Positions 33,992 to 45,542 of a DNA stretch of 64,000 bases are shown in pieces. This DNA comes from Thelonectria olida. Lineage: Eukaryota > Ascomycota > Sordariomycetes > Hypocreales > Nectriaceae. A program made the position numbers and the translations under genes. The notes below the pieces were generated by a model. That model did no database searches and was not told where the DNA came from. It worked only from the letters and a program-made list of their open reading frames with translations. Where the stretch lies: NCBI GenBank assembly GCA_020736575.1, contig JAGPYM010000031.1, forward strand, positions 186,001-250,000, in the 5' to 3' direction. The stretch's first letter is position 1; every line of letters starts with the position of its first letter.

Positions 33992-34890
33992 CATTGGGCA
34001 ACGATGACATGTCATGTGTATTTGACTAAGTATAAGGAGTTTAGGCACGGAAAAGGGGGAGGGTAACAATATTCGCAAAACACTTTGGATACTTCGATCA
34101 TGTTCGTCAAATTTTCTTCATTATCTCATGAACATCGAGACTAATATACTAAAAAAACGTATCCGCATTGCATGGCATCCGATCCTTCCATATAGACAAC
34201 GTGAAAACCAGGTATCCGACGCAGGTCCTTCAGACCATCGTCCGCTCAGCCCAAACCAGTAGGGGATATAAGTGTGCCGAAACAGGGCAGTGATGAGATG
34301 TTGAGATGTAAGGAAACATCAAGAGGAGTTGTCGGGGGGTAGGTGTAATAGGTGTTAGGTGTAAGTCTTCCAAAGGCAGGTAGGTATGTACAAAATGTTC
34401 ATCCTTCAATCCCATGTAAGGTAGGGAAATCATTTAGGGAAAATTCATCGTCGAGATATATCGTTTGGTTCTTCATTAAACCTTGATCGATTCATTCGTC
34501 CTCCCATTCTTCTCTCTTTCAAGAAAGAATGGAGGACATGGACAGGGCCAGATTCCGTGTCGACTCGGACACGTACTGCAGACCTCCCCATCCATCCATC
34601 CGTCTTCCTCATGTCGTAAGGGAATTTGCGACAAAGACAGTCGCATAGTCATTATTGTTTAGCGTGATGTGTAGTAAATATTTCATGTGAAGATTCGAGG
34701 CCACGCCTTTGGAACGCGGGACGTCCAACAGCCTCTGGCGCGAACCCCAAGGGGGGAGGAATAATTGGATTACAGCCGGGGTGCGGGCCGTCCGGAGCGG
34801 AGACACGCGGTCCGGAAGCTCCGGGCCCGGCACGTCTCGCTCAATTAGGTAACTTGCATCAAGCATGCAATGCATCGTGCTCTCGACCTC
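33992..34890. other. Convergent 3' flanks of DPH2 and MARVEL gene
   Basis: No gene supported. A GC-rich patch with CCGGA/TCCGG inverted motifs lies at about 34790-34835, inside what should be 3' flank. Confidence 0.45.
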
Positions 34891-35560
34891 TTAGACGTAG
34901 ACACGACGGTGAGGGCTGCTGCGGTGGCTGTAGCGCGAGCCAGAGCGCGAGCGGCTTCGGTGGCTATGACGGCTGGAGTGGTGCGAGCGGGTGGTGTACT
35001 TGCGGTCGTAGGCACTCAGGCGATCGCCGTGGGCAAAAGCGATGACGGACGTGACGAAGAAGAGGATGACGTTGATGATGCCCAGCGCCCAGCTAGCCTT
35101 GAGCATGGCGCACGGCTTGTCGGTGGTCCAGTCATAGTCGGGGCCGGTGACGGTGACGTCGCCGAGACGATAGGTCCAGTCGGTGCTGCGGCTGACAGAA
35201 GTGCAGTCGACGTTGCGGACGCCGCGCAGGTAGTAGACACCGGCGATGAGGGCGCCGAAGATGAGGATGTCGACGACACCGACGAAGAAGGCGTTGGCAG
35301 AGGAGCGGTGGTAGGAGAAGAGAGTAAAGATGGCCCAGGCGAGGGCGATGATGGAGACGATGAAGAGGACGAGGATGGAGGTTGGGGTGAGGGCGTTTGC
35401 GTTGTTGAAGCCATCTACGAACCAGGCGAGCATGCCCATGATAGGGATCTGCGAGAAGCAATTAGCGGGAATGCGCTGGGAATACCGAATCTGAAGAGGG
35501 ACGTACCAGAGTGATGATCTGAAGGATCCGATTAAAGACGAAGACGATTGCAAAGAACAT
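34891..35560 (-). CDS. MARVEL-domain-like four-helix membrane protein (two exons, 203 aa)
   Basis: Exons 35560..35507 and 35448..34891 (612 nt) with a 58-nt gtacgt..cgcag intron. The first exon encodes a hydrophobic start (MFFAIVFVFNRILQIITL) that continues as IPIMGMLAWFVDGFN after splicing. Four membrane spans are visible: residues about 1-30, 40-62 (SILVLFIVSIIALAWAIFTL), 72-92 (FFVGVVDILIFGALIAGVYY) and about 137-158 (WALGIINVILFFVTSVIAF). An extracytosolic loop with two cysteines (VDCTSV, KPCAM) lies between spans 3 and 4. The cytosolic tail is Arg/Ser/His-rich (HHSSRHSHRSRSRSGSRYS). This topology and the fungal pattern fit MARVEL proteins, which act in membrane apposition and eisosome-like domains. 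Exact role unknown. Confidence 0.78.
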
Positions 35561-37503
35561 GGTGGCGGTGTTTCAAGCAATTGGCTTGAGGGTTTGGATG
35601 CGGAAGAGAGAGGAGGAGAGGCGACAAGATTGCGCCGGAATGCGCGCTAGGTGAGGGGAGAGAAAGATGTTGGAAGAGTTGGTGAGAGAAGCGGGTGGGT
35701 GGTGTGGGAGATACCGATGATGTTATCGGGCGTCGTGGTGGTGGTGCATCTAGACGAGCAGAGGTGATTTAATTCTCAGTAACCAGAGGAGAGGAACACA
35801 GACGGAAAAAGAAAAGGAAGCTGTTGCATGATGGAGGGTGGGAAGCAATTTGTATTGATTTGAATCTTGCTAATTGCTCTCAAAAGCCTGCATTGCCAGT
35901 TGCTTGCTTGGCTGTCGCATGGGTCCTTGGACGGTCAATTGAATGCGACCCAGGAAAAGTTGAAGGCTGGGCTCGGGGGTTGGTGATGGAAGGTGCCAGG
36001 GATCAATTAGCGAACAGGGTCCTTCCGTTTAGCGGGTCATTCACTGGCTCTGCGGGTTCAGTGGGGGATTTTGCCGGGGGTGGGGGGGGAAGGTGCGCCC
36101 GGGTTTTCGGCGGCCGGGTGGGAACAGGCAGAATACGTGGATGGACACCAGGTACCGATTGGAGGTTTAGTTGGCTGGAGAAAGAGTCACGGCGATGAAA
36201 ACGACTGGAGAAGGGCGAGTTGCATGATCTAGCGATAAAAATACGAGGAAATGAATGGTCTTGACTGATGATTGTGAAATGTGAGGGAATAAGGCCCAGA
36301 GACGACCGGTTTGTAGGTGGTTGGCCGGCAAGTATTGGATGCTTCTTCCATCCATCACCAAGTCTTGGAGGAGCGGGATATCCGAAGGGTGCTGAGAAGA
36401 GCCAATCACGGTCAGAGCGCAAACAAAACGTGGTCCCACGGCTGCTCTTCTAGGCATCGGGCTCTGACAACGCTTGCACGCAGGAAGCTGAAAGAGAGAG
36501 AGACGGACGGCAGGGATGGTGCCCAGTTTTTGACAGAGCCCAGATCAAATGTCTTGTTCCAGAGTTGATATTCGTAACAGGCCTCCGGACAGAAATGGGA
36601 TTCATCGTCAGAGCCAAGATCCCCCCCAACGTCACCCAATGACGTCGTCATGTTCAATTTCCCAACTTCCAAGCTTCTCACACTGGTATCCATGCACCCA
36701 AGCAGTCAGTGCACATGACTTGAAATGCTTCCCAAGATGAATCCCTCGATTCCCTCAAATCGCTCTTTCAAACTGTTCCATCCGTCCAACGTTAGATAGA
36801 CCTTATCGTCTCCCCATTTACGCGGTGCGCGATGAGGGGCTCGGTTGCGACGTCATCGTAAATGGCGGGGCTGGTGCTCAAACACACACACACACACACA
36901 AAAAAAAAGAAGGCTGGCTGGGCAACCGACCACGAACCTGCGACACAACTAGACAGGGAACGTGCCAACCACGTTATTTTCCCTCATAAAAAATCAATTA
37001 AAAAATTCTTCCATCTATACATCCCTGTCGCGATGCTCAGGCACATGCTCCTAGCTTCAGGTCCCGCGGGGGGTTTTCCTTTCCATGGTGAGTTTCGCAA
37101 CCGCCATCGGGATGCGCTCATGCAGGTCAAAGTGGTGCCACACGGGAGCCATGCCTCTTCCATAACCGCATCTCAGGAACAAATTCGTGGCAGAGGAAAG
37201 TCAATCGCCCTGTTGATCCACTTCCAAGGGAACGGTTGTCTGTTTCATGCCCCTCGAGATCCCTTGATCAACGCCCTATGAAAAGGGAGGCTGGAGGCGG
37301 CCCTTGAATCGTTTCGTCAATCGACCGTCTCCTCGCCCACCACTCTGGGGAGTTTGTCGAATCTGGGGCTTTAGGTTGGTTGGCACAGTTGGATGGTTCG
37401 AGCCACCATCCTGGGTGATTCCATATTCATGTCCAAATGACGTGTCGTCATCCTATTCATGCCTTCATCAACCTATCTATCGACTCGTAACTTATGAAGG
37501 TAC
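35561..37503. other. Intergenic region of 1.9 kb, no supported gene
   Basis: Upstream flank of the MARVEL gene and 3' flank of the DUF8004-like gene. Open frames on both strands are low-complexity or antisense-like with no matching splice signals. Confidence 0.45.
36882..36908 (+). repeat. (AC)n microsatellite followed by an A8 run
   Basis: Perfect AC dinucleotide repeats from 36882 to 36900 are followed by a run of A; lies in intergenic DNA. Confidence 0.9.
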
Positions 37504-40392
37504 TCACAGACCCGTGATGAAGGACTCCATAGACTGCTTCGCTCTCAGTCTTTGCCCTGGTCCTGGACCTATTCCTTTTCCTCGTCCATTGCCATTGTCA
37601 TTGTCGTTCCCATTCCATCCCATCGCCGTGCCTCTCCCGCTCCGACTCGCTCCTTCCCTCTCCCGGGCCGATCTCCGTGTCCGGCCAGACCCACCGGAGC
37701 TGATACTCGCCGCCGGAGTCGCTGCCCCGGACCTCATCGCGGCCTCGGGCCTTAACAGGCTCATCTTGGTCCTCCGCCCGCTCGGAACACCGACCTCCGA
37801 CCCATGACTGCTCTCCATCACCCCCTCCGATCCTTCAAAGTACTCCCCATACTCATCATCAAATCCATCGTCGTCGTCGTACTCCCCCTCGCTCTTCCCG
37901 CTCCCGCTGTTACTGCTACTTCCCCAGTGCTGCGGCGCACTCCAGCAGTACGACCGCTCGTGCGCGCCCATTCCCATGCCATCGTTGGCGCCCTTGCGGC
38001 CGCCGCGCTTCCACGGGGGAATCCTAGTGCCCTTTAGCCGCGGGCCTAGGTGGTAGCTCACGCCCTCAGTGTATCGCACTCTGGCATCGTCAACCGACAC
38101 GGATGCCAGCGTCTGCAGGACGCCGTAGATGAGCACCCATCGGCCCCGACGCGCTTCGGCTGGATCGACCTCGCACACCCGGTCGCATTTCTCGAACCGC
38201 ACAAACGCATCCACCAGGTCGCTCTGCACGAAATCGCTCCCCAGGACGTAGATGTTGGTGCTCTCCGTGTACGCCAGCTGCGCGCGTCGCTCCATCGCTC
38301 CGCTGCGGGAGTTGGGTCCCGAACTGCCACTGCTGATGCTCGACTCGGTCTTTTTACTCTTAAACAGCCCTCCGCCGCCGCTTGCCGCCACGGGCGCGAC
38401 AACGGGTGGTATCGACTCTGGGATCAACGGGTACGGATGCGGAATGTGCGGGAAGCGGAACTTGTTGTCAAATTCGATGAGCATGTCCGTCATGGGCGCA
38501 TCGGCCGAGTCGGCCTCGAAGGCCATGTTTCCGCTCTCCGACGCCATCATCCACTTGCGGCCCGACCTCGCTTCAGATACGTCCCATACAACGTCTCGGT
38601 CGACGAGGTAGTCGTACAGCGCGCCAAAGTCCCTTTGCAACGTCATGGCCACGGTTCGTGTAAGCCACACGTCGTTAGAACCATCACCATCAATATCTGA
38701 ACCACCCGAGGACCCTCGACTTGACGACAATGGAGGAGGCCATGACCCGTAGACTCGCGTATAGTGGCTCTGCAGCATCTCCTGCAGTCGGTCCATTGCG
38801 ACTCTCGCACTGCCATTCGCCGCCGCTCCCGCCACAGTCCACAGGTCACCATATGAAAACTCGCCCAGTCGCTCCTCGGCAGCTTGCACGCGCAACTGCG
38901 TCTCCAAGTTGGCCCGTTCCAGCAAAGCCCTCGCAATGGGCGTCGTGTGCTTGTAATCGGGGCACTTCTCCAGCTGTCCGTCCATGATGCCCGCGCAATG
39001 CGTAAAGCTCTCGCGCCACCCGTCCTCCCACCGGACATCTTGGCCCTCGGCCCAGGCGAGCAGGGATACGGCCGTGGCGGCGTCGTTGCGCACGTCGTCG
39101 ATGCCGCGGACCTGCAAGTACTTGACGATCTGGGCGACGTTGTCGTTGTCCGGCGGCATGTAGCTGTCGAGACGCGTGTGCAGGTCCGAGAGCGCTTGGT
39201 ACAGCGACATGCCGACCAGCGAGGCGTGGTACAAGACGGCGAAGACGTTGCGCGTCGTGATTTGGTGACGCAGCTGATCGACGCGGTTGAGGTTGGCGGG
39301 AGGAGGGAAGTGCATTTCGTACGATATCTGACCTTCCAGCTCATCGCGCAACCCGGAATCCTCAGAGATGGGAGGCGTCAGGGGCCCGTCTCGCCTGGGG
39401 CCGAGGTGAGCTCCGTAGCCAGCGGGCGAGGGAGGCAAGTAGATGTCTTCTTCCGTCGAGCCCTCGCGTAGGAGCGTGACGAGGTGACGGCTCTCGGTCG
39501 CTTCGATGATGTGCGACGAGAGGCGGAAGCTTGGCGGCTGTTTTGAGGCTTGACCTTTTCGGCCGAGAAAGATGAGGACATCGCCGTTGGGATCCCACAA
39601 CTCGGGGTCCTTTCTGAGCTTGTTCCATCGCGAAACTGGTCTTCCCGCACCCATCCAGCGTTTGATGGCAGGCGCCGCAGTGGCCGAGCCCTGAGGAATC
39701 GGGGGCAGTTTCGATGTAGGAGGCGGTCCGATGGGTTTTGTATCCCACGGATTCATCGGGCTGGGAGGTGATGGTAGAGGTTGCTGCTGGTACTGGTAAG
39801 GGATAGGAGGCGGCGCCGTCTGGATTGGAGCAACCATTCTCTCGTACGCCCTGTTCTCATCTGGCACAGCCCCGGGCCTAACGGTGGCAGCACTGGGAGG
39901 TCGGTCAGCGCTTCCTCGTCTCTCGTGGGCGCTTTCGTCGTGGCTGTCCTTTTTGCGAAAGGCGAATGTCTTGGCCAACCCCCGTCGAACGCCGTCGCTC
40001 TTCTTGTCCAGCATGGACCTTAGTCCGCTCTTCTCGATGCCAGTGCCCTCCTCCTCTTCCATAATTGACGTCTTCCTCGGCCGCGCATGGCCCCAGTCAG
40101 CTGGAGGGTATCCAGCCGGACTCGCCATGTACCGCGGATCCATCATCATGTGTCCTCCGTGCATTGGTATATTCCCCCATCCTTGAGCAGCAGCAGCAGC
40201 AGCAAATCTCGGATCCATCATTGGTGGCATCATCGGCACAGGGTGATTCATGGCCATGCCCGGCGGTGCTGGCGGCAGAGGAAAGTCGGGGATGTCTTCA
40301 TGGCCGGATGAAGCGGCGGATGGAGGCCGGCCTCCTTTTCTGGGCTTCGTTTCCGCCTTTTTCTTGCGCGCGACGGCGCTTCGTCCAGACAT
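37504..40392 (-). CDS. Large fungal protein, DUF8004-like (962 aa)
   Basis: One uninterrupted 963-codon frame. Residues 1-120 are basic then Pro/Met/Ala-rich (HPVPMMPPMMDPRFAAAAAA). Residues about 120-165 hold SGLRSMLDKKSDGVRRGLAK, a short basic module, and a proline-rich linker follows. The folded part begins about residue 255 (IKRWMGAGRPVSRWNKLRKD) with WDPNGDVLIFLGRKG and PSFRLSSHIIEATES. That pattern is one I associate with DUF8004, a domain of ascomycete proteins without assigned function. A helical region runs to about 640. The last 150 residues alternate Gly/Ser-rich and acidic (EYDDDDGFDDEYGEYFEG), then Gly/Asn/Asp repeats, ending KQSMESFITGL. No membrane segment or signal is seen. 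Probably a cytosolic scaffold-type protein; function unknown. Many antisense frames overlap because of its high GC. Confidence 0.8.
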   Translation of the reverse strand: MSGRSAVARKKKAETKPRKGGRPPSAASSGHEDIPDFPLPPAPPGMAMNHPVPMMPPMMDPRFAAAAAAQGWGNIPMHGGHMMMDPRYMASPAGYPPADWGHARPRKTSIMEEEEGTGIEKSGLRSMLDKKSDGVRRGLAKTFAFRKKDSHDESAHERRGSADRPPSAATVRPGAVPDENRAYERMVAPIQTAPPPIPYQYQQQPLPSPPSPMNPWDTKPIGPPPTSKLPPIPQGSATAAPAIKRWMGAGRPVSRWNKLRKDPELWDPNGDVLIFLGRKGQASKQPPSFRLSSHIIEATESRHLVTLLREGSTEEDIYLPPSPAGYGAHLGPRRDGPLTPPISEDSGLRDELEGQISYEMHFPPPANLNRVDQLRHQITTRNVFAVLYHASLVGMSLYQALSDLHTRLDSYMPPDNDNVAQIVKYLQVRGIDDVRNDAATAVSLLAWAEGQDVRWEDGWRESFTHCAGIMDGQLEKCPDYKHTTPIARALLERANLETQLRVQAAEERLGEFSYGDLWTVAGAAANGSARVAMDRLQEMLQSHYTRVYGSWPPPLSSSRGSSGGSDIDGDGSNDVWLTRTVAMTLQRDFGALYDYLVDRDVVWDVSEARSGRKWMMASESGNMAFEADSADAPMTDMLIEFDNKFRFPHIPHPYPLIPESIPPVVAPVAASGGGGLFKSKKTESSISSGSSGPNSRSGAMERRAQLAYTESTNIYVLGSDFVQSDLVDAFVRFEKCDRVCEVDPAEARRGRWVLIYGVLQTLASVSVDDARVRYTEGVSYHLGPRLKGTRIPPWKRGGRKGANDGMGMGAHERSYCWSAPQHWGSSSNSGSGKSEGEYDDDDGFDDEYGEYFEGSEGVMESSHGSEVGVPSGRRTKMSLLRPEAAMRSGAATPAASISSGGSGRTRRSAREREGASRSGRGTAMGWNGNDNDNGNGRGKGIGPGPGQRLRAKQSMESFITGL

Positions 40393-40395
40393 TTC

Positions 40396-40415
40396 TGTTG
40401 TTGTTGTTGTTGCTG
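40396..40415 (-). repeat. CAA triplet run in the 5' leader of the DUF8004-like gene
   Basis: On the coding strand five to six CAA triplets end immediately before the ATG at 40392. CAA repeats form unstructured leaders that are known to favour translation. Confidence 0.7.
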
Positions 40416-43353
40416 TGGTTGTTCTTGCAGTGTTGCACGATCGTGTGTAAGATTCAGAACCACAAGACCAAGTCTAAGATCGGGGCGCCGGGGAGGCGGA
40501 GGCGTGTAGCTTCAACTATCCAGAACGATGGCTTTTGAAACCCTCGGTGTATCCGGGAAGAAGCAAAATATGTAAAGAGTAAACAAGGCTTCTTTGCGCA
40601 GTGTGAAAAAGCAGTCGCTGTTGAGAATAAATGACAAGTCTGACCGCCCAAGGCCAATTTCGTAACAAGCAAATCAGTGCGATGCCCTTCCGGCTCGTTT
40701 CACCCAATTGGCGGATTCTGTCGTAAAATTATAGAAGTTATGATATATCGTTGTGTCGTGGTCAAGGTTCTATTCAGGCGTTTGACTGGATGACGCTCGA
40801 AGTCGTTGCGCCCGCAAGATGACGCATCCGGGTGGGTGGGTGAGACCTTAGCAATCCCCTGGCAAAAGAAGCAAGAACCGATCAAATTAAAAGAATGAAG
40901 AGAGAAAAGGGTATTAACTAAGTTTAAGTAGAGGAAGGGAATGAGTGAGGGTGACGGTGAGAGGTAGTTAGAGTCTCTTGTGCGTGCAGGGGGAGAAGCA
41001 CGACGGGGTGAAAACGGCAGCAAGGCAAACCGGGCGTCTGGATGGATGAGGAATGCAGCCGGGGTTATAGACCTTCTTGAATTAGATCCAGACCTCGGTG
41101 TCTTCGGTACCGGAGATGTCAAGAAAGGGCCCTGTTAAGAGATGAGCTACCGCAGGAAGAAGGTAGTTCAAGGGATCTCATCCTTAAGGGAATATTTCCT
41201 GCATCCGGGGAGCCATGGTCCAGTAGGGGAACGCCTCTCATGCAGAGAACCAGGAACACGCAGTGGCACAGAGTCTCGGCAGGGGGGGAGCAATGATGAA
41301 TCGGGCATTAAGAGCACAAGAAGTGAGACTGTTCTGTCATTTTGAGCAAAGCCGTTAAAGTCTCGGCGGCTCGGATAGGCATCTCGACGGTGGCTGATAA
41401 GGGTGGCATGTCTAAAACCCCGGACATCAGAGTAAGAATTTGGAGGGGAACTGATAAGGCGCGTGTCTTGGGGGGCCAATGACGAATGGGGAGCATGATG
41501 ACTACAAACTAATACTTGCTGTGCCAGTAGTGTATTCTGATGGACAAACTCTTTTTGTGGTGGTTGATGAGAACGGTGGAAGATACCCCATACCTATTCG
41601 TATATCCGTTGACAAAGAGATAACCATAATGATGATGCACGCCTCTTTGCAGATCGAAGACAAGTTGCTTTTCACTCCCCCGACTACAGAAAAAAGAAAA
41701 CCAGACGGAAAGATATGGACCCGACGATGATCGATCTGCCTTGCCAACCCGTCGTCTCCCTTCCCTCGGGCCCAACATGGACCGCCAATTCCCATTATCG
41801 AGCGCGACCAAAAGCCTGGGGAAGCGGTTTGTCATGGGTCTCACAAATCCGCCCCCTGTCGCTCTTAGTATCTCGCCTTCGCCCCGCGCCCTTTGGTGCT
41901 TTTTGGCTCCTAGTGTCCTCGGTACGTGCAAAGTAGCGTCCTTGTATCTTTTCTTATCTCTTGTGCAAGGGTTTTGATTGAAAATGGGCACCCTGGTCAA
42001 TACATTTCGCATCCTTTCCTTTGGTAACGAACGAACGGCAACTGCGTCGTCGGGATCCGGCCGAGTCTATTCGAACATGTGGTGGCTTGAAGCTTTCGGC
42101 CAAAGAATGCCGTTGCAGAACTCGATCATGGCCTCGGGGTTATCTACCACCAATTCCAAGCGGCACAGTCAATCAACAAGAAACGCAAGATCGGATATTA
42201 TCACACCTTTGCGGACGCGTACTCCGGAGCTTCAGTCGGAGGCACTTCTGAGCAAAGGTCATAGAGAAGAGTCACGAAAGAAGAAGAAGAAAATAAAGTC
42301 ATGCATCATCTCAGGACTGAAATGCACGAGACAAAGACCGTCGACTTAATATATCCCTTTGCATCCATATGCGTCGTCAAAGTCGTATTTTGCTCAGAGA
42401 ACGGGCGCTGCTACGCTTTGGCCTCTCTCCAGGATACCAGGGTTGACGCAATCAAACGTGATGCATCAGAAAGCTCTCTTCTCCCTCCTTGTCGCGACGT
42501 TTCGCAGTTGAACCCCCCTTTCATCCCACCGTCGTGGCCTTTTGGGAAGAGCCGGGGCCCTTGCAAGCGGTCGCAGCCAAGGCCCCGGCGGCTTGAGTGC
42601 CGTTGTGCTGTGGCCACCATTTTGGGCTCCGTTTATTATCCCACGCACACAACGGGAGCATCCTGTTTGTGCCGGTGGTGAAATGAAGCCAAGGACCAAG
42701 CCACCGGTGAAGAGATGGCTCAAGATGGGGGGCAAGCAGTGGCCGGGTCGATATCCGTCCGTGCCGCCATGCGCGTCCTTCGTATTTCACGCCGCACGCC
42801 ATATCTCTCTGCCATATTATCTCTTGCGACAGATCGTATTAACCAGACTCATGACCAACACGCTGAACTTCTTCCAATTCCCTCCACATAGTCTGAACCC
42901 AAACCTTTCAACATCTCATCCAAAGCCTCCCCTTCTTCCTCTTCTTCTTTCTTCTCGGACCGTAAGCATCCGCACAGTCCCTAATCCAGTCATCCGATGT
43001 CCTACGTACTACGTGACCCTGAAATGTCCCTCTCCGCCCTCGAAACATGATCTTCCGCCAATCGGCGCTCCCCAGGCAGCCCAAACAGTCCATCCAAGGC
43101 AGTTTCTTCCGCCGCAACAAAACCCCGTGCCGCTCCGTCCGGATGCTGTAATTTGAGCGGGTATACACGATGGATAAGGCGGCCATTGAGAAAAAGCGTA
43201 GACTGTAAAGTGTAGGAAACATGGGCGATGGTGACGTTTCAGGGTGTCTTGTTTGTCCTTATATCTCCTCAATGTTTCCTGCTGTTCCTCGCGATTTCAG
43301 GTGACTCTAACCTGACGAATTTCACGAATTTTGTTTGTTTCTATGTTTTCATC
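40416..43353. other. Intergenic region of 2.9 kb, no supported gene
   Basis: No frame here shows a domain or a consistent splice set. A minus-strand segment at about 41092-41137 has an acceptor-like cttaacag and would encode a short C-terminus (FLDISGTEDTEVWI, then a stop), but no upstream exon could be matched. The 300 bp before 43354 are C/T-rich and form the GH43 promoter and leader. Confidence 0.4.
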
Positions 43354-44433
43354 ATGAAGATCTGGAATCTTTTCAAATCTCTGCTTCCTCTCGCCCTGCT
43401 GGCCACCGAGGCGTCTGGTTACGCCGACCCTGGCTCCTGCAGCGGCCAATGCTGGTCTCACGACCCCAGCGTCGTCCGTCGAACCAGCGATGGCGTCTAC
43501 TTCCGCTTCGAGACGGGCAGCCTTATCGGCATCTGGAAGGCTAGTGCCTTGACGGGTCCCTGGGTCTACCAGGGCGCGGCCATTCCCGCAGGGAGTAGCA
43601 TCGACTTGGCCGGCAATGACGACTTGTGGGTGAGTTTTGACTTCCACCGCAACTCTTAAAGACGAGGGATCGGCATGATCGCTTCAAGGGTCTAGATATC
43701 AAACTCAGATCTAACGCTCCAGGGGTAGGCTCCGGACGTCCAGAAGGTCGGCGACCAGTACGTCTTGTACTACACCGTGTCGACCTTTGGCTCCCAGAAC
43801 TCGGCCATCGGATATGCCACGTCGTCGACCATGGAATACGGCAGCTGGACCGACCACGGCGCCACGGGCGTCAAGTCCGACTCGTCCAAGGCCTACAACG
43901 CCATCGACGCCAACCTCATCGCGGACCAGTCCGGCAACTATTACATGAACTTTGGCTCCTTCTGGGGAGACATCTACCAGGCCAAGATGAACTCGGCCGC
44001 GACCAAAGTTGCAGGATCCGCCTACCAGATCGCCTTCAACAGCACCGGCTCGCAGGCTCTCGAAGGCTCCTTTATGTACTATCGCTCGGGATACTACTAC
44101 CTCCTATTCAGCTCCGGCACGTGCTGCGGCTACAACACTGCGCTGCCGGCCCAGGGCGAAGAGTACAAGATCTTCGTGTGCCGCTCGACCAGCGTCAGCG
44201 GCCCCTTTGTCGACAAGACCGGCAAGAGCTGCGTCTCGGGTAACGGCGGAACGCTGCTCCTCGCGAGCCACGGAAACGTGTACGGCCCCGGCGGCCAGGG
44301 CATGTTCGCGGACCCGACGCACGGAACTGTGCTGTACTATCACTATGCGGACAAGACTATTGGGCTGGCTGATTCGCAGTATCAGTTTGGCTGGAACACT
44401 GTGACGTGGAGCAGCGGATGGCCAAGCGTCTAA
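43354..44433 (+). CDS. Secreted GH43 endo-1,5-alpha-L-arabinanase (two exons, 326 aa)
   Basis: Exons 43354..43629 and 43729..44433 (981 nt); the 99-nt intron has gtgagt, a ctaac branch at 43711 and a gtag acceptor. The N-terminus [20 protein letters not shown] is a signal peptide with likely cleavage after ASG (about 22). The five-blade GH43 catalytic residues are all present: Asp about 37 in CWSHDPSVV, Asp about 152 in YNAIDANL and Glu about 204 in [19 protein letters not shown] and [16 protein letters not shown] are typical of endo-arabinanases, which cut the alpha-1,5 backbone of pectic arabinan. At about 300 residues it is a single-domain enzyme without a carbohydrate-binding module. Its product would feed the transporter and GH51 pair 35 kb away. 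Confidence 0.93.
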
Positions 44434-45020
44434 GTGAAGCGAACAAGCTGAGGCAATGCGTGTCATCTAAGGGCATCAGATTCGTATCACCAAGCTTCAA
44501 GCGTTGGACCAGGAGGCGACTTGCGTAGTTCACTTCTACCGTGTACATATATTTATGATTCAAAATATGCGCATAAGACGCAGATGCACATATATCGTTT
44601 CGGGTGATCCAGACCCAGTCATATTGTCACAATGCCGTGTACTATTCGGGCGAGCTCTCTCATGATCAGTGCACAACAAAAGGCGGATGCTTGATACACA
44701 TTGCTTCATGGAAATCTTTTTGATTATTCAAGTCGCAAATCGCCTTGAAACAAACCAACTACTATCGTAAAATATACATGTAATTCCAACACCGGGCGAA
44801 TTTCTGGTTTCGTTCGAGTTCTTGAGGGGTATCTTCCCGGCCGTTACGTCCCTTGTCGCATTAAAGAGGACGAAGAAAAAAGAGAAAACAAATGTTCAAA
44901 AAAATAAAGTCACAGATGGAATCCATCAAATTCTCTCCTCTCTGCACTTTCCAGATTTTACAGTGTTTGCGGACAACGAGTTGTTCCACGCCTGATCGTA
45001 TCGAGTCGAGTCGCAACGAC
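44434..45020. other. Convergent 3' flanks of GH43 and second MARVEL gene
   Basis: A/T-rich spacer between converging stops; no gene supported. Confidence 0.5.
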
Positions 45021-45542
45021 TTAAGCGAAAGAGTGGCCGGACGAGTGGCCGGGCTTGGTGTCGGCGTGAGCACTAGGGCCACGACCGCGCAAAAAGGCCA
45101 TTCCCTCTAGCACAGTCAAACCGAGGAAGATGGCCCAGATGAAGAAGCCAAAGGCGATGGCAGCTTGCGCGCAACCGCAGGGCGTGCTGCCATGGCAATT
45201 GGGGACTCCAAGCCAAGCGGCCATGGCAATAGATCCAGCGAACCAGAAGATGGTTGTGACGATGAGGAGGCCCAGGGCGACCATTGCATGGAAGAAGCGG
45301 GCGAGGACCGTCGTCGTTAATGCGAGGTAGAGGAGGACGAGGATCGACCAGATGGTGTTGAAGAGCATAAAGTTATAGGACGAAGGTGACCACCGCCAAT
45401 CGACGACTGAGATAAAGTTAGCGTCGCGTTTGGCGCACACTGGATACCAAATGGATAACGTACGGTAGGCCATGAGGCCAAGCTCGATGATGAGGAAGAC
45501 TGCCAAAACGGCGTGGGCGATGGTAGCGATACCGAGAGCCAT
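45021..45542 (-). CDS. MARVEL-domain membrane protein with an in-frame intron (154 aa)
   Basis: Exons 45542..45464 and 45406..45021 (465 nt). The 57-nt intron (gtacgt donor, gctaac branch, ctcag acceptor) is a multiple of three and free of stops, so the unspliced frame also reads through as 173 aa. Splicing gives LGLMAYLVDWRWSPSSYNFM, which I judge the native form because it restores the short loop typical of fungal MARVEL proteins. Four membrane spans: AHAVLAVFLIIELGLMAY, FNTIWSILVLLYLALTT, AMVALGLLIVTTIFWFAGSI and AAIAFGFFIWAIFLGLTVL. A cysteine-rich loop (GVPNCHGSTPCGCAQ) precedes the last span. The tail is short and Ser/His/Gly-rich. Likely plasma-membrane or endomembrane; role unknown. 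It is distinct in sequence from the MARVEL-like protein at 34891. Confidence 0.85.
   Translation of the reverse strand: MALGIATIAHAVLAVFLIIELGLMAYRTLSIWYPVCAKRDANFISVVDWRWSPSSYNFMLFNTIWSILVLLYLALTTTVLARFFHAMVALGLLIVTTIFWFAGSIAMAAWLGVPNCHGSTPCGCAQAAIAFGFFIWAIFLGLTVLEGMAFLRGRGPSAHADTKPGHSSGHSFA

Noticed and set aside
34870..35514. Plus-strand frame of 214 codons at the first MARVEL gene
   Set aside because: Antisense of the membrane protein exon; acidic low-complexity translation and no promoter.
37385..37415. GGTTCGAGCC resembling a tRNA T-arm / B box
   Set aside because: No acceptor stem, D-arm or A box at the proper distance; same conclusion for GGTTCGAGTC near 52435.
41092..41137. Possible last exon on the minus strand (acceptor-like cttaacag, short C-terminus ending EVWI)
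   Set aside because: No upstream exon with matching phase or recognisable protein could be found; may be part of a leader.
42542..43156. Plus-strand frame of 204 codons upstream of the GH43 gene
   Set aside because: Pro/Ser/Leu-rich translation without domain features, running through a C/T-rich leader-like region; probably chance.
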